37,514 nt of DNA, taken from positions 30,563-68,076 of the forward strand of contig NZ_JAAHHT010000032.1 of the NCBI RefSeq assembly GCF_010672085.1. The letters run 5' to 3'. Below the pieces are notes generated by a model, which saw nothing but the letters and a program-made list of their open reading frames with translations, was not told the DNA's origin and did no database searches. This stretch comes from Okeania sp. SIO3I5 (lineage in GTDB: Bacteria; Cyanobacteriota; Cyanobacteriia; Cyanobacteriales; Microcoleaceae). Positions 9,530 through 18,962 of this stretch are shown here, in pieces. A program made the translations under genes and the position numbers. Within the stretch, counting starts at the first letter, position 1; every line of letters begins with the position of its first letter.

Positions 9530-9570
9530 ATTATTAATTATCAATTATCCATTATCAATTATCCATTATT
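9530..9570. repeat. TCAATTA/TCCATTA heptamer STRR supplying a stop codon
   Basis: Alternating 7 bp units TCAATTA and TCCATTA occupy this segment. The TAA stop of the next minus-strand gene (9566-9568) is part of the last unit. Confidence 0.8.
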
Positions 9571-10423
9571 TTTTTCCCCAAGCTTCTAATTCTCCTATCC
9601 ATAAATTAAAGACTAATTTATCTAGATGAAGAAATTGAGAAATTGACAGTAAAAAAGAGAAGAAAATATGCTGATAATACTTCAATCTATTCAAAATATA
9701 TCCTAGACTCATTAAATTACTGGTTGGCTTCGATTCTACATCAGAAAATCCACTTTTTTCTAAAGCAAATTTTATCGTATTAAGGGAGAAATAAGTCAAG
9801 TGTTCTGTTGGTTTATAGTGATACCATAAAGACCCTAATAATTTATGCCAAAATCCTCCCACATTCGGAGTAGTAATAAAAATCCATCCTCCAGGTTTCA
9901 AAAGTTGATAAGCTGCTGTTAGTTGAGCAATAGGATCTGTCGTATGTTCAATCATATCTTGCAACATAATCAAATCAAAAGAATTAGGTTCAAAATTATG
10001 ATTAAACAAATCCCCTTGATATACAGATAAACCCCTACTTTTAGCAAAATTTACTGCATATTTTGAGACTTCTAAACCTTGAGGATTATCCCATCCTAAA
10101 TCTTTTGCTTGCTCCAAACAATCACCTAAAGCACAACCTACATCTAATAATAAACCTTGACTAGAAAGTTTTTTCTCCGCTTTTAATAAACGCTGCCGAA
10201 AAGTCAGACTATTAATTTTCATCCCTTGAAAATAATTAGAATATCCTCCTTTAGGAAAATCGTTATTATAATAATCTTCCTGATAGATTGCAGTAATATT
10301 TTCTGGTGGATGATTATCCCATACCATACCACATTCAGAACATTTTGCTAATAGATAGTTATCGCCTGCTTTGTAGTAGTTAAATTTATTTGCATGGCAT
10401 AAAGGGCAATGATTTTTTTGCAT
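9566..10423 (-). CDS. Methyltransferase with N-terminal zinc ribbon
   Basis: A 285-residue class I SAM-dependent methyltransferase of the Methyltransf_23 type. The N-terminus has two CxxC knuckles (Cys6/Cys9 and Cys28/Cys31), a zinc-ribbon layout often seen in methyltransferases of polysaccharide and deoxysugar clusters. SAM motif I is LLLDVGCALG at 91-100. The acidic loop is QGLEVS at 115-120, and LKPGGWIFITTPN at 175-187 is the post-motif region. The C-terminal ~40 residues are hydrophobic and may associate with membrane. The neighbouring rml genes suggest glycan or sugar modification; the exact substrate is unknown. Confidence 0.85.
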   Translation of the reverse strand: MQKNHCPLCHANKFNYYKAGDNYLLAKCSECGMVWDNHPPENITAIYQEDYYNNDFPKGGYSNYFQGMKINSLTFRQRLLKAEKKLSSQGLLLDVGCALGDCLEQAKDLGWDNPQGLEVSKYAVNFAKSRGLSVYQGDLFNHNFEPNSFDLIMLQDMIEHTTDPIAQLTAAYQLLKPGGWIFITTPNVGGFWHKLLGSLWYHYKPTEHLTYFSLNTIKFALEKSGFSDVESKPTSNLMSLGYILNRLKYYQHIFFSFLLSISQFLHLDKLVFNLWIGELEAWGKK

Positions 10424-11004
10424 AATATTTGATTAAAATTACTTCTGTTAGGATATACTGCCTGGAATTAAAATCCCATCAATTCATTTCAGGTAAATTT
10501 GCGCTGTTATTGTTATCTGTTTAAATATATCAGGACTTACTTCAACAATTAATAATGAATAATGAATAATTAATAATTACCTCTTCTTTTCAAGGAGAGG
10601 ATTGACTAATTATGAAAATTTTTATTTATTATCCCCTATCCAAGGGTAGGCTTTAAACCAAAATTTTTCGGTAAATCAACCCAAAAATCGGGTTGATTGC
10701 CCTAATGATTTAAGCAATCAGCAATCAGCTATCAGCTATCAGCTTCATTACCTTTAGTTAGCAAGTCAAGCTTGTCATTAGTATGCTTTAATTCTTTGAT
10801 TAAAAAAGTATTATAAGTTCAACTAAATGATTGTTTCATTGATTAAAAAGCTGTTTGCGTAGCATTCCGCAGGATGAGCTGACCGCTAATAGCTGAATGC
10901 TTACCTAATTATTGTTTTTCAAACCACAAACTTGATCAAATAGGTTCCTGTGTCAAGGTTAATTATCCATTATTAATTATTCATTATTAATTATTCATTA
11001 TTAA
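10424..11004. other. Intergenic region with heptamer STRRs and a hairpin
   Basis: No gene is seen. It contains AATAATG/AATAATT heptamers (about 10553-10582), AGCAATC/AGCTATC heptamers (about 10713-10744), and the word AGGCTTTAAACCAAAATTTT at 10648, which recurs with one mismatch at 22093. A perfect 9 bp hairpin, AATCAACCC/GGGTTGATT, spans 10674-10698. Confidence 0.65.
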
Positions 11005-11018
11005 TTATTCATTATTTA
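10970..11018. repeat. ATTAATT/ATTCATT heptamer STRR supplying a stop codon
   Basis: About seven alternating 7 bp units. The TAA stop of the 611-residue membrane protein (11005-11007) and the codons for its last residues (NNE) fall inside the run. Confidence 0.85.
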
Positions 11019-12840
11019 TTGCCCTAACTTTTACTTCATCATTTAATTTGACAAATTCTTGTTTGTCAGAATTATAAACCCAAGCTTTAATAACAGTTTC
11101 TCCCACAGGCAAAGATTTAGCTGAAAATTTTACTTTCCATCTGGCTCTACTATAAAGTTTTGACTTCAGAATTTTAGCAATATCATTACTCTCTAAATTA
11201 ACAATGGCATTGGCAAAAAAATATTCATTCTCACCAGAAGAAAGTAATACTAAGTTAGGCTGTTTTTTTCTATCTGCTCTAATTGCCCAACCCCCCAAAC
11301 TTAGAGTTTCATCACCTTTAAGAATTAGAGGTTTTGTAATTGTTTGAGGATTATCTAAATAACCATAATTTTGTTTTGGTTGTTTTATAAATTCCAGATT
11401 TTGAGGAAATTCTCGCCATCCTAATTTTTCCATAATTTCTGCACCTTGTCTGACTAGCCAAGTTTTGCCATTCATTAATACTAAACAACTATCTGGAGAT
11501 GTTTTGATAAATTCTGAATCTGCTAAATAGTTAATTATTTCTAGACATTCTTTCCGACTTTCCATGTAGGGAAAACTTAATTTGACATTCCTAATAACAT
11601 ACACCGAGTTGATCATCATAATTCCTGTCATTGCCACAGCCAAAATTTTATAGATTGATAAATATTTTTGTTGCTCTTGTACAAACAAAGCTAGGAGATA
11701 AATTAGAGAGATAATTAATAATATTGATGTGGTTGTATATCGGGAAGAAATCATTGCATTTTCAATTCCATATTCTGCTCTACCTACAGAAATAGATAGA
11801 GCAGAAATTAGAGAAAATGTACCTATTGTTAACCAAGGAATAGTTGCTTTGAAAGGGGAGTCAGTAATAGAGAATATTTTTATTCTAAATTGCCATTGCC
11901 AATTCATTTTTTTACCTAGCAAACTTCTGATTCCTAATTCTTGGTTTTCTGCTTTAAACCAAGATTTCTTGAGAAAGTAATATATAAAAAATAGGAAACT
12001 AGACAATAATATTAATCCTGTTAAAATTGCCGGGATGGGAAGTCTGACTAAAGGTAAGCCTAAAACTGCTAAAAAGTAATTTATTATCAAAAATGGTTGT
12101 TCTGTAAATAAAAATGGTTTTGGTTCCCTAATCGGATTAAAGTTAATTGCGTAGATAAGACATGAAAGTATAAATAGGAAAATCCAGATACTTAGTCTAC
12201 TAATTTTTTGTTTGTCTTTGCCTTCTATAGATAATATTGACGGAATTAAAACTAGCCAGGAAAGTAATCCTTGGATTAAGGTAAAACTTCCGATTAAAGA
12301 AAATATTGCTGCTAGAAATATTCTGGTTTTTGCTGACAAATTTTCTAAGGCGTGAATCAAATATACTGCCATTATTAGACATAGGTTTGTCAGAAACCAA
12401 AATAGGGTAAATCCCCATAACCAGTTCTGATGTTGTACTAGGGAAAATAATAATAGACAACTTAAAATATTTGCTATGTGTAGGATATTTTTGTTTTGAT
12501 TCTGAAATTGAATTTCGGCTATTTTGCAAATAGCAAAAAATGTGATGATGACAAAAATTACGCTACAAATTATTTCAGCTTGGGTATTCCATTTAGTGGC
12601 AAATGCTAAGGCGGTAATGATTAATTTTGGTATTAATATTCTGTGATGTCCGTGTACTGTGAAAAAGTCAAAAAATGTGGCGTTTCCTTCAGCAACTCGC
12701 TCAAAGATAGGGGTTAATCTCCATTGGTCCCAGTAGGGAACGTTGACAATAAAATTAGCGAGAAACCAGAGAAGTAATAAGACTGGAAAAATATAGAGGG
12801 TTGGTAATAATATTCTGGTTCGGGAAAATATTTTTCGCAT
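11005..12840 (-). CDS. Polytopic membrane protein, GT-C-like, with C-terminal soluble domain
   Basis: A 611-residue protein with a hydrophobic first segment (about 10-33), then the loop VPYWDQWRLTPIFER...HGHHRILIPK (about 34-76), then roughly ten more membrane segments to about residue 410. The last ~200 residues are soluble and include GGWAIRADRKKQ. The layout and the H-x-x-L/V-I-P loop match the protein at 1784-3568, so they are distant paralogues. An acidic/aromatic loop after the first membrane span fits GT-C glycosyltransferases, but no family-defining motif is certain. A role in lipid-linked or surface glycan transfer is inferred from the rml and glycosyltransferase neighbours. ATG start at 12840. 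Confidence 0.75.
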   Translation of the reverse strand: MRKIFSRTRILLPTLYIFPVLLLLWFLANFIVNVPYWDQWRLTPIFERVAEGNATFFDFFTVHGHHRILIPKLIITALAFATKWNTQAEIICSVIFVIITFFAICKIAEIQFQNQNKNILHIANILSCLLLFSLVQHQNWLWGFTLFWFLTNLCLIMAVYLIHALENLSAKTRIFLAAIFSLIGSFTLIQGLLSWLVLIPSILSIEGKDKQKISRLSIWIFLFILSCLIYAINFNPIREPKPFLFTEQPFLIINYFLAVLGLPLVRLPIPAILTGLILLSSFLFFIYYFLKKSWFKAENQELGIRSLLGKKMNWQWQFRIKIFSITDSPFKATIPWLTIGTFSLISALSISVGRAEYGIENAMISSRYTTTSILLIISLIYLLALFVQEQQKYLSIYKILAVAMTGIMMINSVYVIRNVKLSFPYMESRKECLEIINYLADSEFIKTSPDSCLVLMNGKTWLVRQGAEIMEKLGWREFPQNLEFIKQPKQNYGYLDNPQTITKPLILKGDETLSLGGWAIRADRKKQPNLVLLSSGENEYFFANAIVNLESNDIAKILKSKLYSRARWKVKFSAKSLPVGETVIKAWVYNSDKQEFVKLNDEVKVRAINNE

Positions 12841-12904
12841 TATTGGAAAATTTGCAGATAACTTTCGGAAATATTACCTTAAAGCGAACTTGAAGGTCTT
12901 GTTT

Positions 12905-13540
12905 CTTTAGAACTATGTGGCAATATGGCTGAATAAAATTTCTATTTTGAATTTGTGAAAAGTTGACTTCTGGATTTTAGAGGTCAAAACTTCTATTGCT
13001 ATATTCGCAACCAAAGGGAACTGAGTCGAAATTTTTATTGTGTATGTGGCAATAGATATGAATGAGATTTCTATTTCTGATTTGCTAAAAGTTTGTCTCT
13101 GAATTTTGTAGGCAAAAACTCCTATTGCGTATGCAGCAATAGAGATGAATGAGATTTCTATTTCTGATTTGCTAAAAGTTTGTCTCTGAATTTTAGAGGT
13201 CAAAACTTCTATTGCTATATCCGTAACCAAAGGGAACTGAGTCTAAACTCCTATTGCGTATGCAGCAATAGAGATGAATAAGATTTCTATTTCTGATTTG
13301 CTAAAAGTTTGTCTCTGAATTTTGTAAGCAAAAACTCCTATTGCGTATGCAGCAATAGAGATGAATGAGATTTTGATTTTGAATTTGCTAAAAACTTACC
13401 TCTGGATTTTATAGGTAAAAGCTCCTATTGCTATATCCGCAACAAAAGGGAATTGAGTCTAAATTCCTATTGCGTATGCAGCAATAGAGATGAATGAGAT
13501 TTCTATTTCTGATTTTCTAATCCAGTGTGTTTTTTCTCTT
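12905..13540. repeat. Higher-order 129/87 bp tandem array with internal hairpin
   Basis: The word CCTATTGCGTATGCAGCAAT occurs at 13121, 13250, 13337 and 13466, with degenerate copies near 12905 and 13034. The spacings alternate 129, 87, 129, 87, 129 bp, giving a 216 bp super-unit. Each copy holds a hairpin, CTATTGC / 7 nt loop / GCAATAG. Both sub-units are multiples of three, so a 105-codon minus-strand frame (12913-13230) stays open, with a repeated KIQRQTFSKSEIEISFISIA-type protein. That frame is probably a by-product of the repeat. Confidence 0.85.
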
Positions 13541-13615
13541 TTTTAAACTTCTTGATTCCTAATTGCTTTTTGTTTGTTTTCTTACTCCCTTCTCTTACTA
13601 TCTAACATCATGTTT

Positions 13616-13745
13616 GTGAATACCCACAATAAAAATTTTAGGGAATAGAGAGTAGGAAGTAGGCAGTAGCGGGAATTTTTAAAGATACTATGCTTGAGGT
13701 GAGGAGAACATTTTTATTATGGCTAATTAATGAGACTTGATATAA
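13616..13745. repeat. Dispersed repeat, copy 1
   Basis: This segment (TGAATACCCA ... AACATTTTT, TATTATGGCTAATTAATGA, ACTTGATAT) recurs at 28346-28442 with small differences and a variable centre carrying GGGAATAG-type units. No ORF. Identity unknown. Confidence 0.6.
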
Positions 13746-13883
13746 CTGAATAAAAATTGTTTTTTATAGTAAATTTCCACTTATATTAACCTTGATTTTT
13801 CATAAGGCAATAGAGAAATATCTACAGATAAATTATTGAGTAGATACAGAGATATGCGCATAAGCGATCGCTTCTCCTAAACC

Positions 13884-14090
13884 CTACCCCTTTTTTTCCA
13901 TCTGCTCACGAATAGCTGCTTGAATTTTCTCATCAAAATCAGGATCGTCTAAAGTAGTAATAACTTTTTTATTTGAACGTTTACTTAATCTATCTAGATA
14001 CATTTGAAGAGCAATTTTATCCTCACGATGTTTAAGAAAATATTGTCTCAAATCTTTGTCAGTCATAGCAGAATAATTAATCTGAATCAT
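13884..14090 (-). CDS. Small DUF6887-like protein
   Basis: A protein of 68 residues from the ATG at 14090. A TTG lies one codon upstream, but the spacing from a strong Shine-Dalgarno sequence favours the ATG. The sequence begins MIQINYSAMTDKDLRQYFL, continues with HREDKIALQMYLDRL, and ends DPDFDEKIQAAIREQMEKKG. From memory this matches the small cyanobacterial family labelled DUF6887, often paired with DUF6888; I cannot verify it here and see no DUF6888 partner. The protein is soluble, charged and mostly helical by appearance. It is divergent from the kinase gene, whose start lies 166 bp away, so the two may share a promoter region. Function unknown. Confidence 0.75.
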   Translation of the reverse strand: MIQINYSAMTDKDLRQYFLKHREDKIALQMYLDRLSKRSNKKVITTLDDPDFDEKIQAAIREQMEKKG

Positions 14091-14094
14091 CAAG

Positions 14095-14102
14095 TCACCT
14101 CC
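14095..14102 (-). promoter_or_regulatory. Strong Shine-Dalgarno site
   Basis: The sense sequence GGAGGTGA lies 4 nt before the ATG at 14090 (7 nt from the GGAGG core). It is unusually strong for this window, where most genes lack a clear site, and it decides the start of the small gene. Confidence 0.75.
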
Positions 14103-14255
14103 CTATTAAGCCTAATTTTAAATTCAATATTTCTAGCTAGAATATACAAGTTATAATTCTTATTTAGTGTGATTTATTATCAAAAAAATTACAATTAATA
14201 TTATCTTGTCTTATAATGTAGTAAATTTCAAGAATTAAAGATATCAACATATACT

Positions 14256-15674
14256 ATGACTAAAAATAGTAGTAAACCCTGGGAAGAAAATTGGAAAATT
14301 ATTGAAAATATTGGTGGCGGTGGTCAAGGTCAAACCTATCTAGTCGAACCTAAAAATAATTCTTTTCCAGCTAATAAATACGTTCTCAAAAAACTTAATA
14401 GACAAAATGATGATGAAAGACGTTCAAGAATGCGTAGAGAAGTAGTTATTCTAGAGACATTAGATTGCCCAGGAATTCCAAAGTTAATTGATTCAAATTC
14501 ACAACTTTTTCAGTCAGATACTCCCCTTTATATGATAACTGAATTTATACCCGGAGATACCTTATATGATTTTATCAAAACAGAAGTAATGAATATTTTT
14601 AGTGCTGTAAATTTGACAATAAAACTATTAGATACTCTTGAATATTGCCATCAAATAGGGATAGTACATAGAGATATTAAGCCGGATAATATCATCATCA
14701 AAAATAACGACATTAGCACTCCAGTCTTAATAGATTTTGGGATTTCTTTCAATAAAGTTGATGAGTCTGCTACAGATTTAACACCTACATGGCAACGATT
14801 AGGAAATAGATTTTTTCAACTTCCAGAACTTGGGGAAAAAAGTAGTTTACAAAGAGACCACAGGTCAGATATTACACAAATTTGTGGCATTTTGTTTTTT
14901 ACAATAACAGGGAAATTTCCTCTTTATCTTTTAGATTCTGAAAATGGAAATAAACCACATCAGAGAAAAGAAGCTAAACAAAAGTTATCAGTTCTGCCTG
15001 AGTATATGCTATCTAAAATCAATAGAGTTTTTGATATAGCTTTTGAGATAAAAATAGATTCTCGTTGGCAGTCTATTCCTGAACTTAAGGAAGCTTTGAT
15101 AGATATTTTAGAATCAGAAAATCAAGAAGGCAATAAAACTGAAATTATTTTAGATAGAATTAAAAATAAGCTCTCAAGTTCTTCTCATACACAAAAGAAA
15201 TTATTTGAAAATATAGCTCAAAAAATTATTGAGAAAATTTATTATATTGTTTATGATATGCCTAAAGAGTTTGGTTCAGATTTTGGGATTATCGTCGCTA
15301 CAGAAATATTTGGTTCAAGTTTTGGTGATTTTGTATGTGGAAAGTCTCCAAAACTAGAAGCAAAAATAGACTGGAGTAAATCAACATTTTCACAGCGCGT
15401 TGTTGGCATAAAGCACAAACCTTCAGAGAAATCATTTTTTCCTGAATTTGAAGGATATATAACAGGAAATGAAGTTGTTGTTATTTCATTTCCTGAAAGA
15501 CAAGGACTTAAACCAAAATTTCATATTGGTATTGAATCGGAAATATCTAAAAATAAAGAGAAAGAAGTTGGGTTACTAAGAGTTTCTTTAAGTGGAGAAC
15601 CAGACTTTACTAATTTTGCTAAACATCTTAGAGATTTTTATGTTGAAGGTGTAGAAAGAATACTTCCAGACTAA
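14256..15674 (+). CDS. Ser/Thr protein kinase with unassigned C-terminal domain
   Basis: A 472-residue Hanks-type kinase. The catalytic domain spans about 13-285: glycine loop GGGGQGQTYLV at 20-30, VLKKL with the ATP-anchoring lysine (Lys45), a catalytic loop HRDIKPDN at 138-145, and DFG at 160-162. The usual APE motif reads LPE at 189-191. These residues predict activity. There is no membrane segment, PASTA repeat or WD40 repeat. Residues about 295-472 form a second region (MPKEFGSDFG at 335-344, FGSSFGDFVCG at 352-362, then a beta-rich stretch) that I cannot assign to a family. The gene stands alone on the plus strand, divergent from the small DUF6887-like gene. Confidence 0.9.
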   Translation: MTKNSSKPWEENWKIIENIGGGGQGQTYLVEPKNNSFPANKYVLKKLNRQNDDERRSRMRREVVILETLDCPGIPKLIDSNSQLFQSDTPLYMITEFIPGDTLYDFIKTEVMNIFSAVNLTIKLLDTLEYCHQIGIVHRDIKPDNIIIKNNDISTPVLIDFGISFNKVDESATDLTPTWQRLGNRFFQLPELGEKSSLQRDHRSDITQICGILFFTITGKFPLYLLDSENGNKPHQRKEAKQKLSVLPEYMLSKINRVFDIAFEIKIDSRWQSIPELKEALIDILESENQEGNKTEIILDRIKNKLSSSSHTQKKLFENIAQKIIEKIYYIVYDMPKEFGSDFGIIVATEIFGSSFGDFVCGKSPKLEAKIDWSKSTFSQRVVGIKHKPSEKSFFPEFEGYITGNEVVVISFPERQGLKPKFHIGIESEISKNKEKEVGLLRVSLSGEPDFTNFAKHLRDFYVEGVERILPD

Positions 15675-15794
15675 TATAAAAAAGGAAATTTAAACCTAGA
15701 TTTAACCGTTCTACTTGCAGCAAGTCCAGGATTTTTTAGGGAGGGAGTTAAATAGATTTAGTTAGCTAATAACTAACTACTAAAACCTGATAGT

Positions 15795-16005
<211 letters not shown>

Positions 16006-16012
<7 letters not shown>

Positions 16013-18186
16013 ACATTAGTCAAACTCTTAAACTTGCCAGTAAATCTATTAAAGAACAACTCTAAAACCGTCCGCTTACCAACATTAATATTAGAGTTAA
16101 TTGCCATACCATTCTGCAAACCAATTTCTAGATCATTCTCATTATCCAGAACAAATGTTTGTCGTTCTAAATCAATAGTAGTTTCAAAAGAAAAATAAGC
16201 TCTTCCTGCTTCTTGATCTGGAGGAATAGCATCATCACTAATAGAAATAACCTCCCCAGTTACTGTTCCAAATTCATTAGCAGGTAAAGCCTCAACTTGA
16301 ACCTCCACAGGTACACATTCCACATCAGTTATACCTAATTTTTCTCTATTTTCTTTTAGCTCCGGACAAGCACATTTTTTACCAGGTTCGCATTCAATTA
16401 CTTCTCCTCCAGCTAACTCTTGATCGTGATAAGGTTCTAATTTTTTCCGTTTATCATTTAAAGCTTTTAAAACTAGAGCAACATCTTTGTTCTGAATATA
16501 AACCACTGCTTCTAAACCTTCATCATCATCTAATACTGTGAGTAAAGGTTGAGTTTGTTGCGCCTCATAAGAAGCATCTTCGCATCTCGTTGGTTGAATA
16601 TCCCCTGGTTTCAAAACATCATTAATTACATATTGACAAATAAAGTCAGTTTCTATATCCAAAGAAGACTCTTCCTTAGTAGTAGGTTGTAAATCAAAAA
16701 TTACTCCCGAAACTGGCGATCTTAAAACTTGGTTATCGCGAGTTTCTTCAAGCTTTTCAATCTGAGCATTAACCTCAGTCAGTCGCTTATTATTTTCCAA
16801 TTGTAAGCGAGTAAATTGAGAGTCTATTCTGGCAATTTCTCTACCTTTATTTTCAGCAATTCTGGCATAAAGTTCTCTTGCCCAAGAATCTCTTGTATTT
16901 TTTAATTGTTCTTTGGTTCTATTAATAGATACGTTTAAACGTTGTTGTTCTAATCTAGCTCTTTGTATTTCTGCTTGACGCGCTTTTACATCTCCTTCTC
17001 GTGCATTAATATCTGCTTGCCTAGAATTAATTTCACCCTCACGAGTATTAATTTCTCCCTCGAAAGTATTAATATCTGCTCTCCGAGAATTTACATCACC
17101 TTCTCTGGCATTAATATCTGCTAACCGGGTATTAATTTCCCCCAACCTAGTATTTATTTCCGCTCCTCTGGTTTGAATTTGGTCTTGCTGTCTTAATATC
17201 TCACTTTCCCCTCGAAATACCTCTTGTTCCTGACGTTTTTTTTGCAGTTCAGCGATCGCTCCTTCTTCTACCAAAGGAGATATTTGTTCTAGAATTCCTT
17301 CATTAGAATCTAACACTTTTTCGGATTTATCTAGTTGCCCCTTTGCTAATTCTAATTGTTCCTGAGAATACTTTAGTTGTGCTTGAGTATTGTTCAGTTG
17401 TTCCCTAGCAAACCTGAGTTGTTTTTCTGCATTACTTAATTGTTCATAAGCATAAGTTAGTTGCTGTTTACTATTATTTAATTGTTGTCTAGAAAATTGC
17501 AATTGTTCTCTAGAAAATTGCAATTGTGTTTGAGCTACTCTTAGTTGTTCCGTTGCTGCCTCTTCCTCTTCTTCTGCTTGTTGAAGTTGTTTTTCTAGCT
17601 CTCTAATTTGTAGTTCTACAGCGCCTACACGAGAATTATATTCAGCCTTGTAATTGATATATAATCCTTGTAAACTTGGGTCAACATTGACAAAACCACC
17701 CCTGTTTAAATAAAGTTCATCAATCAAAGCGCGGTAGGCTTGATTTTCTGATACCCTAGTTTGTCTTTCTTGAGCAATTTTTTGTAAATCTGGAGGTAAA
17801 GCTGTGGGAACTTTACCATTTAATACTTCTTTATAGAATTCATTTTCTCTTTTGAGAGTTTCTCTTAATTCATTGGCAGAACTTAAATCTGCACTAGGAG
17901 CAGTCGGACTAAAAGTTAGTAATGGTTGATTTTTTTCTACGCGATCGCCATTTTCTACATGAAGTCTAACCACATTTCCACTGGTAGGAGCTTGCACATC
18001 TATGGAACCATCTTTAAGTTCTAATTGACCTACTGCTGGTACTGCTTGATCTATCTCAGCAAAGTATGCCCAGATAATAGCTGAACTGGTCATTAACATA
18101 ATCATCCAGAGAAATAATCTGGATAATATAGCTGGTTTTTCTAAAATTACTGGTTGTTCGTTTATTGATACTGATTTATCTTGCAT
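16006..18186 (-). CDS. HlyD-family membrane fusion (adaptor) protein with long heptad coiled coil
   Basis: A 726-residue periplasmic adaptor for type I secretion, much longer than a typical HlyD. It has an N-terminal cytoplasmic tail, one membrane span at about 22-43, and a split biotinyl-lipoyl-like domain (VQAPTSGNVVRLHVENGDRV at 64-83 and LRSPVSGVIF at 488-497). Between these lies a coiled-coil hairpin. Eleven consecutive 7-residue repeats beginning QL run from 214 to 290, and nine repeats of the form IN-x-R-x-x-D/E run from 344 to 406. The beta-barrel part (about 510-700) contains an unusual insert with six cysteines (517, 535, 599, 605, 607, 624), including CEPGKKCACPE. The ABC exporter gene lies upstream on the same strand. 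The stop codon lies within an inverted-repeat element. Confidence 0.92.
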
Positions 18187-18962
18187 TTTAAATAATTAGG
18201 GAATAGGGAATAGGGAATAGGAAGGGTGGGAAGGGTGGGAAAAGTGGGAAGGGTGGGAAGAGGGAATAAGTCTTGAAAAAAAAGGAAAAAATCATGGAAA
18301 TATCTGTCTCAAATGGATTTGATAGAGCTACTTTTTCCTCATTTTCTTAACTCCTGAATTCTGAATTTTAAATTTTTAATTCTGAATTTTTAATTCTCAT
18401 TCAGGTACTTTTTCCCAATACATTTTCTTCTGAATAATTTAGGAGCTTTCTGCAAACTTTCGGCTACTTTTTAGTTTGATAATTTAGTAATCTGCCTCCT
18501 ACTTCCTGAGTCTTTCTTTCCTTTAACAATTTAGGAAATGTACCTAAATTTCCTGACTCTTTCTTTTTTGTTACTTTTAAATTATTACTCCTGAATTTTC
18601 AATTCTATGAATTCTAGATATAGCTACTTTTTCCACATTTTCTTAACTCCTGAATTTTGAATTCTCATCGAGGTACTTTTTCCCAATACATTTCCTTCTG
18701 AATAATTTAGGAGCTTTCGGCAAACTTTCGGCTATTTTTTAGTTTAATAGCATTTACTAATCTGCCTCCAACTTCCTGACTATTTCTTTCCTTTAATAAT
18801 TTAGGAAATGTACCTAAATTTCCTGACTCTTTCTTCTTTGTTACTTCTGAATTATTACTCCTGAATTCTCAATTCTAGGAATTCTAGATAGAGCTACTTT
18901 TTCCACATTTTCCTAACTCCTGAATTCTTAATTTTGAATTCTTAATTTTGAATTTTGAATTC
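18187..18962. repeat. ~270-294 bp tandem repeat and short repeats
   Basis: The word AGCTACTTTTTCC recurs at 18326, 18620 and 18892, giving two long imperfect tandem copies that share AATTTAGGAAATGTACC and CCTGACTCTTTCTT. GGGAATA heptamers (18198-18222) lie just upstream of the adaptor start codon. They are followed by an AAGGGTGGG 9 bp repeat to about 18262, an exception to the 7 bp rule. TTGAATT/CTTAATT heptamers (18910-18965) run into the stop codon of the exporter. No gene is seen. Confidence 0.8.

Noticed and set aside
12913-13230. 105-codon minus-strand ORF
   Set aside because: It is open because both repeat sub-units are multiples of three. The protein is a simple repeat with no recognised family.
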